From assembly GCF_902859805.1 (NCBI RefSeq), contig NZ_CADIKC010000012.1, positions 124,001 to 188,000 of the forward strand: a stretch of DNA of 64,000 nucleotides. Direction: 5' to 3'. The position numbers and the translations under genes are program-made. Of the stretch, positions 25,655 to 34,276 are shown one piece after another. The number at the start of each line of letters is the position of its first letter. The stretch's first letter is position 1. The stretch is from Paraburkholderia sediminicola. Its GTDB lineage: Bacteria; Pseudomonadota; Gammaproteobacteria; Burkholderiales; Burkholderiaceae. Under the pieces are notes generated by a model, which worked only from the letters and a program-made list of their open reading frames with translations, was not told the DNA's origin and did not search any database.

Positions 25655-26476
25655 TCAGGACATCAGTTCGTCGTCGAGCGAGAACAGTTTGCGCAGATGG
25701 TGCGCGACGCCCGCTTCGGAGTTGTTGCCGATGCGCGGCACGTTCGGCAGACGCGTGATGAGATCAGGATTGGCGTTGTTCATCATGAACGGATGGCCGG
25801 CTGTCTCCAGCAGGTCGATATCGTTCATGTTGTCGCCGAACGCCACGCATTGCGACGCATCGACGCCGAGGCGCTCGAGCACGATCTGCAAAGCACGCCC
25901 CTTCGATACGTTCGACGTCATCACCTCCAGGCAATCCGGCAGCGAATAGGTGACGTACAGCGCGTCGCCAAATTCGCGCGCCAGGTTGGCGGAGATTTGC
26001 GCGAGATCGGCAGGGTCCCCGATGTAAAGGACCTTGGCAATGTCGACGCCGTCGTGCTTCGGCAGATCGGTGACTTCGTAGGTGAAGCCGGAATCCTGGT
26101 GGAATTTCAGCAGGTCCGGCGCATCGCGGTCGATCAACCACGCCTGATCGGCGAACAGGTTGACGATCACACGTCCGTGTTCGCCGACAATTTCCGGCAG
26201 CACCAGCCGCTGCACAATGGCCGGCGGCAGGTCGTCGGCGTGGATCACCGTGTTGTCCGGCGCGTGAATGCGCGCGCCGTTCGACGTGATCAGGTACGGC
26301 TTGATGCCCAGCAGGTCGCGAATGCCCGCAACGTCGCTGAAGTGGCGCCCCGTGGCGATCACGAAATGCAGCCCATCGCTTTCCAGCTTGCGCACGGTGG
26401 CGATCGTGAACGGGTCCACCTGGTGATCGGCGTTGAGCAGCGTGCCGTCGAGATCCGTGGCAATGACTTTATACAT
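25655..26476 (-). CDS. Cof-type HAD-IIB sugar-phosphate phosphatase
   Basis: Soluble HAD hydrolase of 273 residues. Motif I is DLDGTLL with nucleophile D8 and D10, motif II is FVIATGRH and motif IV is FGDNMNDIDLLETAG. The type IIB cap lies in the middle (about 85-190). Such enzymes hydrolyse sugar phosphates, FMN or related compounds, and the exact substrate cannot be read here. It is 86 bases downstream of the BadF-type kinase gene and may be co-transcribed with it. Confidence 0.93.
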   Translation of the reverse strand: MYKVIATDLDGTLLNADHQVDPFTIATVRKLESDGLHFVIATGRHFSDVAGIRDLLGIKPYLITSNGARIHAPDNTVIHADDLPPAIVQRLVLPEIVGEHGRVIVNLFADQAWLIDRDAPDLLKFHQDSGFTYEVTDLPKHDGVDIAKVLYIGDPADLAQISANLAREFGDALYVTYSLPDCLEVMTSNVSKGRALQIVLERLGVDASQCVAFGDNMNDIDLLETAGHPFMMNNANPDLITRLPNVPRIGNNSEAGVAHHLRKLFSLDDELMS

Positions 26477-26562
26477 AGTGTGAGCAGCCGGGCAGCGTCA
26501 AAGATCGCATTTTACCGTTGCGCGCGCATATGTGAGATCGCACCCGGCGCGCCCGACGGTTC

Positions 26563-27444
26563 TCAACCGTCGATGCGAGCCGCTTCGCGCTGCGCCAATT
26601 GCAAACCGCCGTGTGCCGAATCCGCCAACGGTTCGCGCAGACGGGCTTGATAGATCTGCGGCACATACTCGCGCAAGGGTGCCCCGAGACCGCCGCACAG
26701 CGCGACCGGCAGGCTCGCCGAAGGGTCGAGCGCGGCGATCATCTTGCCCACTTCAAGGCCGGCCTCACCGAGCAAACGCGCCGCGAACGGATGCGTGCGA
26801 TGCGCAATGACGATCGGCGCGAGCCTTGCATAAGCAGTCTGATTGGCTTCGCACAGCCAGACCACGAGGCTGTCGCTGTCATGTGCGCCGGTGTGGGCGA
26901 GCAGTGCCTGCGCCAGATCGTCGTTGGGTACACGGCCGTCGAGCGCCTGCTGGGCGTACACGATGGCTCGTAGCCCAAGCCACGCGCCGCTCGCTTCGTC
27001 ACCCGACGGATAACCGAAGCCGCCGGCAGTTCGGCAGTCGCCATTGCCGTCAAGCACGGCCGCCTGACTGCCGGTGCCAAGCGCGACGACCACGCCCTGC
27101 GCGCCGCCGTGCGCGCCAAGCAAGGTGGTGTACACATCGCTTTCCACCGCGAGCCCGGCTACCGCCGGCGCCTGCGCGCGAAACGCGGCCAGCCAGTCGC
27201 GATTATTGACCCCTGCCAACCCGCAACCGAGTACGCAGCGCGCCCAGTCCAGCGACTCACCGGCACGCGTGAATGCCTCGACGCAGCCGGCCCCAATGGC
27301 CTGCCACGCACGGTCCACGCCGAGGCCAAGCCCCGAGGGGCCGCTCGCCGCCTGCGCCAGTTCACGGCCCTGCGCATCGCCGAGTACGACTCGCGTACCC
27401 GTGCCGCCGCCGTCAATGCCGATCAGAAAGAGGTCTTTATTCAT
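26563..27444 (-). CDS. BadF/BadG family ATPase, probable amino-sugar kinase
   Basis: A 293-residue protein of the ASKHA fold with phosphate 1 motif IGIDGGGTGTRVVLGD (residues 8-23) and phosphate 2 and adenosine motifs GVVVALGTGSQAAVL and ALCGGLGAPL. Family members of this size phosphorylate N-acetylglucosamine or glucosamine, so an amino-sugar kinase is the most likely role, although the family also includes benzoyl-CoA reductase activators. It is encoded immediately before the HAD phosphatase gene. Confidence 0.88.
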   Translation of the reverse strand: MNKDLFLIGIDGGGTGTRVVLGDAQGRELAQAASGPSGLGLGVDRAWQAIGAGCVEAFTRAGESLDWARCVLGCGLAGVNNRDWLAAFRAQAPAVAGLAVESDVYTTLLGAHGGAQGVVVALGTGSQAAVLDGNGDCRTAGGFGYPSGDEASGAWLGLRAIVYAQQALDGRVPNDDLAQALLAHTGAHDSDSLVVWLCEANQTAYARLAPIVIAHRTHPFAARLLGEAGLEVGKMIAALDPSASLPVALCGGLGAPLREYVPQIYQARLREPLADSAHGGLQLAQREAARIDG

Positions 27445-27584
27445 CGAATCGAGTGAGTTCAGGTGGTGAATAACGCATAGCGTGGCAGGTCAGTTTCAAT
27501 CCCGCAATCGACCGAATGGCCAGCTTGCGGCGCGCACCGCTTCCGCTATGCTGACGGACGACATGACAACGCGGGAGCGCAAAA

Positions 27585-28217
27585 GTGACACAGCGATGCA
27601 ACTGGGTATCGAGCGAAGCGCTCGCACACTACCACGACACCGAGTGGGGGGTGCCCTCGCGCGACGATCAGCATCTGTTCGAACTGCTTGTACTGGAAGG
27701 CGCCCAGGCAGGCTTGTCGTGGTCGACGATTCTTAACAAACGAACCGGCTATCGCCGCGCCTTCGCCGACTTCGACATCGATAAGGTCGCGCGCTTTACG
27801 CCCAAACAGGTCGATGCGCTGGTGCTGGACGAAAGTATCGTCCGCCATCGCGGCAAGATCGAGTCGGCCATCACCAATGCACGCGCCGTGCAGCAGATTC
27901 AGGCCGAGCATGGCTCGCTCGCCAACTTCGTTTGGTCGTTCGTCGACCAGACGCCGATCCAGAACGATTGGGCATCGTATAAACAGGCGCCTGCGTCGAC
28001 CGAAATTTCGGACGCGCTCAGCAAGGGCCTGAAGCGCTACGGCTGCAAATTCGTCGGATCGACGATCTGCTATGCCTTCATGCAGGCCGTCGGCATGGTG
28101 AATGACCACGAGGCGAGCTGTATGTGCCGCGCGCGATGCGCAGCGCTTGGCAAGAAGGGACGCAATCGCAAGGCCGGTTGCGGCAGCGGTTGGCAGCGCC
28201 TGGCGCAAAGCGTCTGA
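27585..28217 (+). CDS. tag: DNA-3-methyladenine glycosylase I
   Basis: Removes 3-methyladenine from alkylated DNA. The GTG start at 27585 (GGGAG upstream) gives 210 residues. The family zinc site is visible as C5 and H17 at the N-terminus (RCNW, HYHDTEWG) and the His/Cys pair in NDHEASCMC. The base-recognition segment FELLVLEGAQAGLSW carries the conserved Glu and Trp. The C-terminal tail is basic. It is constitutive in other bacteria, and no special promoter is seen. Confidence 0.95.
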   Translation: MTQRCNWVSSEALAHYHDTEWGVPSRDDQHLFELLVLEGAQAGLSWSTILNKRTGYRRAFADFDIDKVARFTPKQVDALVLDESIVRHRGKIESAITNARAVQQIQAEHGSLANFVWSFVDQTPIQNDWASYKQAPASTEISDALSKGLKRYGCKFVGSTICYAFMQAVGMVNDHEASCMCRARCAALGKKGRNRKAGCGSGWQRLAQSV

Positions 28218-28497
28218 GGCGCCGCTCGCGTTCCAGGCAAACGCCCGCCATCCGGTAAAGCCCTGTCTACGCTTTTCACGCGAGCAGTCGTTATAGAGAT
28301 GGTGAGCGCTGGCCGCCGCGGTGGCGGGCGATGTTGCCAGACCGGCATAAGCGATAGAAAGAGCAAACGAGCCAAACCCGGGAATTGAAGGCTTTTCGCC
28401 GTGCTAGTCCGGGTTTCGTTAATTGGCGCGTATCCGATACTGCCGTTCATGCGCTCGAACAACGAATAACCGCTGCGTAACGCATGGGAGACCAACC

Positions 28498-28923
28498 ATG
28501 AAAACCCTTAATTTCCTGACCCATCAGGAGATTTTCGACCAGGCCGTGGACCATCTGCTCGGCCAGAAACGCGCCGCCTTATTACCGCGTGGCGGCGGCG
28601 CATACCGCGGCTACTGCGGCGGTTGCCCGGTCGGCAGCTTCATCAAGCCGCGCGACTACATGACCGCGATGGAAGGCGTTCCGGTGCGCTACATCGGCCG
28701 GGCGGCCACCGAGGTGCCTGCTTACATGGACGCCGGCATCTCCGCGCTCAGAAAGGCGCTCCTGCGCGCCCGCCTCAATGTCTACGACCCGGCCACGATC
28801 ACGCTGCTTAGTTGCCTGCAAAACGTGCACGACGTGTTCGGCACGTGGGAATGGCACGAGCGTCTGAGCTCGATTGCGCGGCAATTCGGCCTGTCCGCCG
28901 AGCGCCTGAAGAGCGCCGCGTAA
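28498..28923 (+). CDS. Conserved hypothetical protein
   Basis: A 141-residue protein starting at the ATG at 28498 with GGGAG upstream. I do not recognise a family. Visible features are no signal peptide or membrane segment, a Gly-rich CGGCPVGSF segment (residues about 40-49) whose two cysteines might bind metal or be redox active, and a predominantly helical C-terminal half ending in ARQFGLSAERLKSAA. The reading frame and ribosome site support a real gene. It is convergent with rpsU. Confidence 0.75.
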   Translation: MKTLNFLTHQEIFDQAVDHLLGQKRAALLPRGGGAYRGYCGGCPVGSFIKPRDYMTAMEGVPVRYIGRAATEVPAYMDAGISALRKALLRARLNVYDPATITLLSCLQNVHDVFGTWEWHERLSSIARQFGLSAERLKSAA

Positions 28924-29054
28924 CGGGCCTCGGTACGGCGGCAAAAGCCCAACGTAATTCGACTCCCCAAAAGCAAAGCGGCGATGTGGCTTCTTTCGAA
29001 GCTCACACCGCCGTTCGGCGTACAGTGCGCGAAATGCAGCGCGAAAAAGCGTGC

Positions 29055-29267
29055 TTAGTGCAGCTTTTTCGGCAGCATCTGGCTGCGCAGGCGCTTGTGC
29101 AGGCGCTTCACAGCAGCAGCCTTCTTGCGCTTACGTGCCGTAGTCGGCTTTTCGTACGATTGGCGCTCACGCAGTTCAGCGATCAGGCCATTCTTTTCGA
29201 TTGCGCGACGAAAGCGGCGAATCGCCACTTCGAACGGCTCGTTTTCTTTCAGAAGAATCGTCGTCAT
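29055..29267 (-). CDS. rpsU: 30S ribosomal protein S21
   Basis: A 70-residue basic ribosomal protein of the small subunit that helps initiation on mRNA. The sequence TTILLKENEPFEVAIRRFRR and the Arg/Lys-rich tail are diagnostic. It stands alone here rather than next to dnaG and rpoD, as is seen for one of the S21 genes in Burkholderia. No in-frame alternative start is needed. Confidence 0.97.
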   Translation of the reverse strand: MTTILLKENEPFEVAIRRFRRAIEKNGLIAELRERQSYEKPTTARKRKKAAAVKRLHKRLRSQMLPKKLH

Positions 29268-29626
29268 TTAATTCCTAACTCAATCACTTGATAGGGGTAA
29301 ATTGCGTGGCGGATACCGCTCACGCGCCGGCCCTCCGGTCGTTCCGATTCATGGCCAGTAACAGGCAAACGCGGGAAGAATCCCGGCCAAACCACGAATG
29401 AAACGAGAGGCATAACGGCCACGGAGGCCGGAAAAGAGAGGTGGGGAGTTCACCGCGGAACGCGGACAGACGTAACGCATATGCCGCGTCTGCTGCCGTT
29501 TCGCCAACCTTTCATCAATGAAAAACATTGACGAAACAGGCAAAGATCTCAATTCACTCCCGATGATATCAGGAAACTCTCCATCCTACCAGGGGTTTAG
29601 CGATCGCGCCAGGTCCCCTGCGCGGG
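29268..29626. other. Region upstream of rpsU
   Basis: About 360 bases without a gene between rpsU and the aldo/keto reductase gene, both on the minus strand. It should hold the rpsU promoter. The only structure seen is the hairpin at 29510-29536. Confidence 0.5.
29510..29536. repeat. Near-perfect inverted repeat upstream of rpsU
   Basis: TTCATCAATG and CATTGACGAA (one G-T pair) flank an AAAAA loop about 245 bases before rpsU. It could be an operator or the base of a leader hairpin. There is no direct evidence of function. Confidence 0.5.
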
Positions 29627-30568
29627 TCAGGCGCTCGCCTCGTCCAGCTCGCGGATATCGGCGCCAGTCAGCATCAGATGGACGGCGGCGGCCAGGCTTT
29701 TGAGCTGGTCGACCGAGGTCGCGCTGGCAATTGGGGCCGTGACACTCGGGCGGGCAATCAGCCATGCCAGAGCGACCGTGGCCGGCGTGCTGCCGTGTCG
29801 CCCGGCGACCCGGTCGAGCGCGTCCAGAATCCGCAAACCGCGCTCGTTCAGATACTTCTCGACCCGGCTGCCACGCGCCTTGTTGGCCAGATCCGCCTGC
29901 GAACGGTACTTGCCGGACAGAAAGCCGCTGGCAAGGCTCCAGTAAACCACCACGCTGAGCTGATTGGCGAGCGCCACCGGCTCGATGTCGCGCTCATATT
30001 CCGCGCGGTCGTACAGGTTGTATTCCGGCTGCAACAACTGGTACTCGGGCAGCCCGTGCTGACGGGACACGGCGAGCGCTTCCTCGACGCGCGCGCCGCT
30101 GTAGTTCGACGCACCGATCACCCGCACCTTGCCCGCTTCGATCAGCTTCTGATACGCGCCGAGGGTTTCGGCCAAAGGCGTTTCGGTGTCGTCGTCGTGA
30201 GAAAAATAGACATCGATGTAATCCGTCTGCAGGCGCCGCAGCGAATCCTCCACGGCGGCCTGAATATTCGCCGCCGACAAACCCTTGCGCTGCGGGTGCT
30301 TCGAAACCTTGGTGGCGAGCACGATCCTGTCGCGCTTGCCGCTCTGCCTGAACCACTTGCCAATGATGGCCTCCGATTCGCCACCCTGGTTTCCCGGCGC
30401 CCACGCGGAATAGACGTCGGCCGTATCGATAAAGTTGAGCCCCGCATCGACAAATGCATCCAGGATCGAAAAGGAGGTCGCTTCATCGGCCGTCCAGCCA
30501 AATACATTGCCACCGAACATAAGCGGCGCGACCTCTAATTCGGAACGTCCAATCCGGCGCTTTTGCAT
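29627..30568 (-). CDS. Aldo/keto reductase
   Basis: NADPH-dependent oxidoreductase of the aldo/keto reductase superfamily, 313 residues from the ATG at 30568 (GGAGA upstream). The TIM-barrel begins QKRRIGRSELEVAPLMFGG. The catalytic residues of the family are visible as the Asp and Tyr in FIDTADVYSAW, Lys in LATKVSKHP and His in YFSHDDD. The cofactor segment near the C-terminus reads APIASATSVDQLKSL. The substrate is unknown; the sequence resembles the YajO/YghZ-like group. Confidence 0.92.
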   Translation of the reverse strand: MQKRRIGRSELEVAPLMFGGNVFGWTADEATSFSILDAFVDAGLNFIDTADVYSAWAPGNQGGESEAIIGKWFRQSGKRDRIVLATKVSKHPQRKGLSAANIQAAVEDSLRRLQTDYIDVYFSHDDDTETPLAETLGAYQKLIEAGKVRVIGASNYSGARVEEALAVSRQHGLPEYQLLQPEYNLYDRAEYERDIEPVALANQLSVVVYWSLASGFLSGKYRSQADLANKARGSRVEKYLNERGLRILDALDRVAGRHGSTPATVALAWLIARPSVTAPIASATSVDQLKSLAAAVHLMLTGADIRELDEASA

Positions 30569-30721
30569 GATTTCTCCAGGGTTTGTCACAAGAGAAAAGG
30601 AGAATACGCCGTCTTTTCAATACCTGCAGTGGATCTCCCGAACCAGGCTGCAAGCGGCTTACAGACGGGTAGCAGCCCAACCGGCACGAAAAACAATTGG
30701 GTTGCTATTGCACAAAGTTCC

Positions 30722-30748
30722 TCAAGTTTTTTTTAGACGCGCCGTCAA
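30722..30748 (+). promoter_or_regulatory. Sigma28 (FliA) promoter of fliC
   Basis: TCAAGTTT (30722-30729), exactly 11 bases, then GCCGTCAA (30741-30748). Against TAAAGTTT-N11-GCCGATAA this matches 7 of 8 and 6 of 8. It shares GCCGT with the motA promoter. The fliC ATG lies about 80 bases after the predicted start point. Confidence 0.85.
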
Positions 30749-30835
30749 CCTTCACTGAGGCGGCCAGCAATGAACGAGTGCTTCCGCCGATGCCAACGTG
30801 GCGTATTGGGCTCAAGGCTTATTTAGGAGATTTTC

Positions 30836-31984
30836 ATGCTCGGAATCAATAGCAACATCAACTCGCTGGTTGCACAGCAAAACCTCAATGGCTCGCAAAG
30901 CGCCCTTTCGCAAGCCATCACCCGTCTGTCGTCGGGCAAGCGCATCAACAGCGCGGCTGACGATGCAGCAGGTCTGGCGATCTCGACGCGTATGCAAACG
31001 CAGATCAACGGCCTGAACCAGGGCGTGTCGAATGCGAATGACGGCGTGTCGATGGTTCAAACCGCATCGAGCGCACTGTCCTCGCTGACGTCCAGCCTGC
31101 AACGTATCCGCCAACTGGCCGTGCAAGCATCGACCGGTTCGCTGTCGTCGAGCGACCAGGCAGCTCTGCAGAAGGAAGTGGCAGCACAGATCTCGGAAGT
31201 GAACCGTATCGCGTCGCAAACGACGTACAACGGCACGAACATTCTGGACGGCTCGGCAGGCAGCCTGACGTTCCAGGTCGGCGCGAACGTTGGCCAGACC
31301 ATCAGCCTGAACCTGAGCCAATCGATGTCGGCAGCGAAGATCGGTGGCGGCCTGGTGCAAACGGGTCAAACGGTCGGCACGGTCTCGCTCAGCGTGGACT
31401 CGGCTGGTGTCTACACGACGGCTGCGTCGCCGGCAATCACGGCAATCAACGTGCTGTCGGACGGCAAGGGCGGTTACACCTTCACCGATCAAAACAACCA
31501 GGGTATTGCAGCAACGGTCGCAGCCGCAGTGTTCGGCGCAGGCGCAACGGCAGGTACGGGTACCCAGGGCACGGCTCTGGCACTCCAGGCTGCTGCAACG
31601 ACGACGGCAGGTGCAGGTTCCGCTGCTCAGGCATCGGCAGTCGCTCAGATCAACGCGATCAACAGCCCGCCGACGGTTTCGAACCTCGACATCAGCACGG
31701 TCACCGGCGCAAACGAAGCGATGGTCTCCATCGACAACGCACTGCAGACCGTCAACAACCTGCAAGCTTCGCTGGGTGCTGCACAAAACCGCTTCACCGC
31801 AATCTCGACGTCGCAGCAAGCTGAATCGACCGACCTGTCGTCGGCACAATCGCAAATCACGGACGCCAACTTCGCACAAGAAACGGCTAACCTGAGCAAG
31901 GCGCAAGTGCTGCAACAAGCTGGTATCTCGGTGTTGGCGCAAGCTAACTCGAACCCGCAGCAAGTTCTGAAGCTCCTGCAGTAA
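30836..31984 (+). CDS. fliC: Flagellin FliC
   Basis: Subunit of the flagellar filament, 382 residues. The conserved N-terminal D0/D1 region is LGINSNINSLVAQQNL through QINGLNQGVSNANDGVS, and the C-terminal D1/D0 region ends QAGISVLAQANSNPQQVLKLL. The variable surface part (about 175-275) is short and Ala/Thr/Ser-rich, offering many O-glycosylation acceptors. Ribosome site AGGAGA. Codon use is strongly biased, as expected for a highly expressed gene. It is expressed from the sigma28 promoter upstream and followed by fliD, fliT and a glycosylation module. Confidence 0.98.
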   Translation: MLGINSNINSLVAQQNLNGSQSALSQAITRLSSGKRINSAADDAAGLAISTRMQTQINGLNQGVSNANDGVSMVQTASSALSSLTSSLQRIRQLAVQASTGSLSSSDQAALQKEVAAQISEVNRIASQTTYNGTNILDGSAGSLTFQVGANVGQTISLNLSQSMSAAKIGGGLVQTGQTVGTVSLSVDSAGVYTTAASPAITAINVLSDGKGGYTFTDQNNQGIAATVAAAVFGAGATAGTGTQGTALALQAAATTTAGAGSAAQASAVAQINAINSPPTVSNLDISTVTGANEAMVSIDNALQTVNNLQASLGAAQNRFTAISTSQQAESTDLSSAQSQITDANFAQETANLSKAQVLQQAGISVLAQANSNPQQVLKLLQ

Positions 31985-31999
31985 GAGCTGACGCAGTAA

Positions 32000-32033
32000 G
32001 GTGATGCGCCGCGCGCAAGTGCGGCGCATCACC
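32000..32033 (+). terminator. GC-rich hairpin after fliC
   Basis: A 13-bp perfect stem GGTGATGCGCCGC / GCGGCGCATCACC with an 8-base loop starts 16 bases after the fliC stop. No T tract follows, so it may protect the fliC mRNA 3' end and reduce, rather than abolish, read-through into fliD. Confidence 0.6.
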
Positions 32034-32045
32034 AGTCTCAAGCAA

Positions 32046-32063
32046 CGGGAGGCATGCCTCCCG
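32046..32063. repeat. Perfect 18-bp palindrome between fliC and fliD
   Basis: CGGGAGGCATGCCTCCCG is fully self-complementary and lies 13 bases after the fliC hairpin and about 75 bases before fliD. It could be an operator for fliD or, less likely without a loop, an RNA hairpin. Confidence 0.6.
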
Positions 32064-32139
32064 CTGTGCATTCCGATTACGAAGTGATGTAGCATCGCGC
32101 ACCACCCAATACAGATTTCCAGACGCCCGGAGCCTCTGC

Positions 32140-33654
32140 ATGTCCTCGATCTCTACCACGTCTTCTGCTGCGTCAACCGCCGCTGCCAACTCGGCGCTGC
32201 AGTCGGCCGCTCAATCGATCATCAGCGGCTCGACCGGCAACTCGTCGATGGACGTGTCGACGCTCGTTACGGCACTCGTGAACGCGAAGACCGCAGGACA
32301 AACCGCGGCTCTGTCGGCACAACAAACCTCGGATAACACCACGTTGTCCGCATACGGCGCCCTGAGCTCCGCGCTGAGCGCGTTGCAGTCGGGCATCACG
32401 AACCTCGCCAACGGCACCACGCTGTCGACTTTCTCGGCAACCGCCAGCGGCACCGGTCTGACGGCGACAGCCGGTGCGGGCGCCGTGGCCGGCAGCTACT
32501 CGGTCGGCGTGACACAGATCGCCAGTTCCCAGGCGTTGTCTTCGGCGGCCTTCGGCGCCACGACCCAACTGGGCGCCGGCACGCTGACGGTGTCGCTCGG
32601 CGGCAAGTCGATGGACATCAACGTCGACAGCACCAACAACACGCTCTCCGGCATCGCCGCCGCAATCAACTCCAGCAGCAGCAACCCCGGCGTCACGGCG
32701 ACCATCGTGACCGGTACGGACGGCGCCCACCTCGTGCTGCGCGCGGCGAACACGGGTGCATCCAACGTCATCAACGTCTCGACCAGCAACATCACGTCCG
32801 ACACCGGCCTGTCGAGCCTCGGCGTGACTTCGACCGCCAGCACCACGGGCGGCCAGTCGTCGATCACGTCGGCGAATTCGAGCAGTGCCTGGACGCAAAG
32901 CGGGTTTGCCCAGGACGCGGAATTCACGGTAGGCGGAATCGCGGCCAGCAGCTCAACGAACTCCGTGACGAGCGCCATTTCCGGCGTCACGATGAACCTG
33001 ACGGCGGCGTCCGCGGGCACCACGCAGACGCTGACCATTGCGACGGACACCACGTCGCAGAGCACCGCGATCAACAACTTCGTCAGCCTCTACAACACCG
33101 TCGTCACTACGATGTCCACGCTCACGTCGTTCAGCTCCGGATCGTCGTCGCAAGGCCCGCTGCTGGGCGACTCGACGCTGCAGACGATCAAGAACACGCT
33201 GGCGTCGATCGTGGGCAGCTCGGTGGGCTCGGGCAGCACCGGCACCACGCTGGCGTCGATCGGCATCACGTTGAAAGACGATCCGGCGGACGGCACGATG
33301 GTGGTCGACAACACCGCGCTGAGCACCGCACTGACGGCGAACCCGGCGACGGTCGCCTCGCTCTTCAACTCGACCAACGGCATCGCCGAGCAGTTGAACA
33401 GCAGCATCACCACCTTCACGCAGACCGGCGGCATCATCGATACGCGCAATACCGCGCTGAACGCCGACCTGAAGAGCATCACCACGCAGCAAACGGCGCT
33501 CGCCGACTACACGGCGCAACTGACGAGCCAGTATCAGGCGCAATTCACCGCGCTGAACACGCTGATGGCGACGATGAACAATAATTCGCAGTACCTGACC
33601 GCCCTGTTCGGCGGCACCAACAGCGCCGGCGCACTGGCGACCAACAAGAGCTAA
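32140..33654 (+). CDS. fliD: Flagellar filament cap FliD
   Basis: Forms the distal cap that promotes flagellin polymerisation. The 504 residues, rich in Ser, Thr and Ala, have the FliD N-terminal domain (MDVSTLVTALVNAKTAGQTAALSAQQ and following) and C-terminal coiled-coil region (TQQTALADYTAQLTSQYQAQFTALNTLMATM, given here in pieces of the helix at about 440-490). Ribosome site CGGAG. It is followed after three bases by fliT, its usual chaperone partner. Confidence 0.96.
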   Translation: MSSISTTSSAASTAAANSALQSAAQSIISGSTGNSSMDVSTLVTALVNAKTAGQTAALSAQQTSDNTTLSAYGALSSALSALQSGITNLANGTTLSTFSATASGTGLTATAGAGAVAGSYSVGVTQIASSQALSSAAFGATTQLGAGTLTVSLGGKSMDINVDSTNNTLSGIAAAINSSSSNPGVTATIVTGTDGAHLVLRAANTGASNVINVSTSNITSDTGLSSLGVTSTASTTGGQSSITSANSSSAWTQSGFAQDAEFTVGGIAASSSTNSVTSAISGVTMNLTAASAGTTQTLTIATDTTSQSTAINNFVSLYNTVVTTMSTLTSFSSGSSSQGPLLGDSTLQTIKNTLASIVGSSVGSGSTGTTLASIGITLKDDPADGTMVVDNTALSTALTANPATVASLFNSTNGIAEQLNSSITTFTQTGGIIDTRNTALNADLKSITTQQTALADYTAQLTSQYQAQFTALNTLMATMNNNSQYLTALFGGTNSAGALATNKS

Positions 33655-33657
33655 GCC

Positions 33658-33981
33658 ATGGACCCGATCGAAATGAACCAGTCGGAGTTGGTCGAGCGTC
33701 TGCTGTCGATCACACGGGAAATCGAACAGGCGGCCTCGCTCGCCGACTGGCCGGAAGCGGCCCGCCTGACCGAACTGCGCTCGCCGCTGCTGATGTCGGT
33801 GTCCGCGGATCAGGAACCGGCGGCGCTGGACATGATCCGCCGGATCCAGGCCATCGACGCAACTCTGCTCGCCGATGCGGAAACCACCCAGAACGAGCTG
33901 CATATCGAATTCGAAGCGGCGATCGGGCGCACCAAAGCCGCGGGCGAATATCAGCGGATGGCCCGGCTGCAAGCGGGCTGA
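33658..33981 (+). CDS. fliT: Flagellar chaperone FliT-like protein
   Basis: Small helical protein of 107 residues encoded three bases after fliD. FliT proteins bind FliD before export and can inhibit FlhDC. Here the evidence is position, size and all-helical composition (NQSELVERLLSITREIEQAA, and a C-terminal helix ending EYQRMARLQAG). Sequence similarity across FliT proteins is low. An internal ATG at 33673 is a possible alternative start. Confidence 0.85.
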   Translation: MDPIEMNQSELVERLLSITREIEQAASLADWPEAARLTELRSPLLMSVSADQEPAALDMIRRIQAIDATLLADAETTQNELHIEFEAAIGRTKAAGEYQRMARLQAG

Positions 33982-34125
33982 AGGGCCGGCTGCCGCTCCC
34001 GGCCGAACCGAACAGGCCGAACCGCGGGATCGACCCGCTGAAAAGGCGCAGCAGCACTGAATTGCAGTACCAGACAACCAGACAATAAGAACTACGCGCT
34101 GAAGCAAGGGCGCGCTCGTTCCCTC

Positions 34126-34149
34126 AGCCCGCCTCGTGCGGGCTTTTTT
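34126..34149 (+). terminator. Intrinsic terminator after fliT
   Basis: AGCCCGC / GCGGGCT with a 5-base loop CTCGT followed by six T. It closes the fliD-fliT unit and separates it from the glycosylation genes. Confidence 0.85.
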
Positions 34150-34276
34150 CTGGCTTTCGTCCTCACACTCCCCTCTCCATGCGCTAAACAGGCGGCTTTT
34201 TTACCGTCATCTCCGCGCATCGGAAACACCCTCCCCGTCGCACAATTTCCGTCATAGACCATTCTGCGCTGACACC

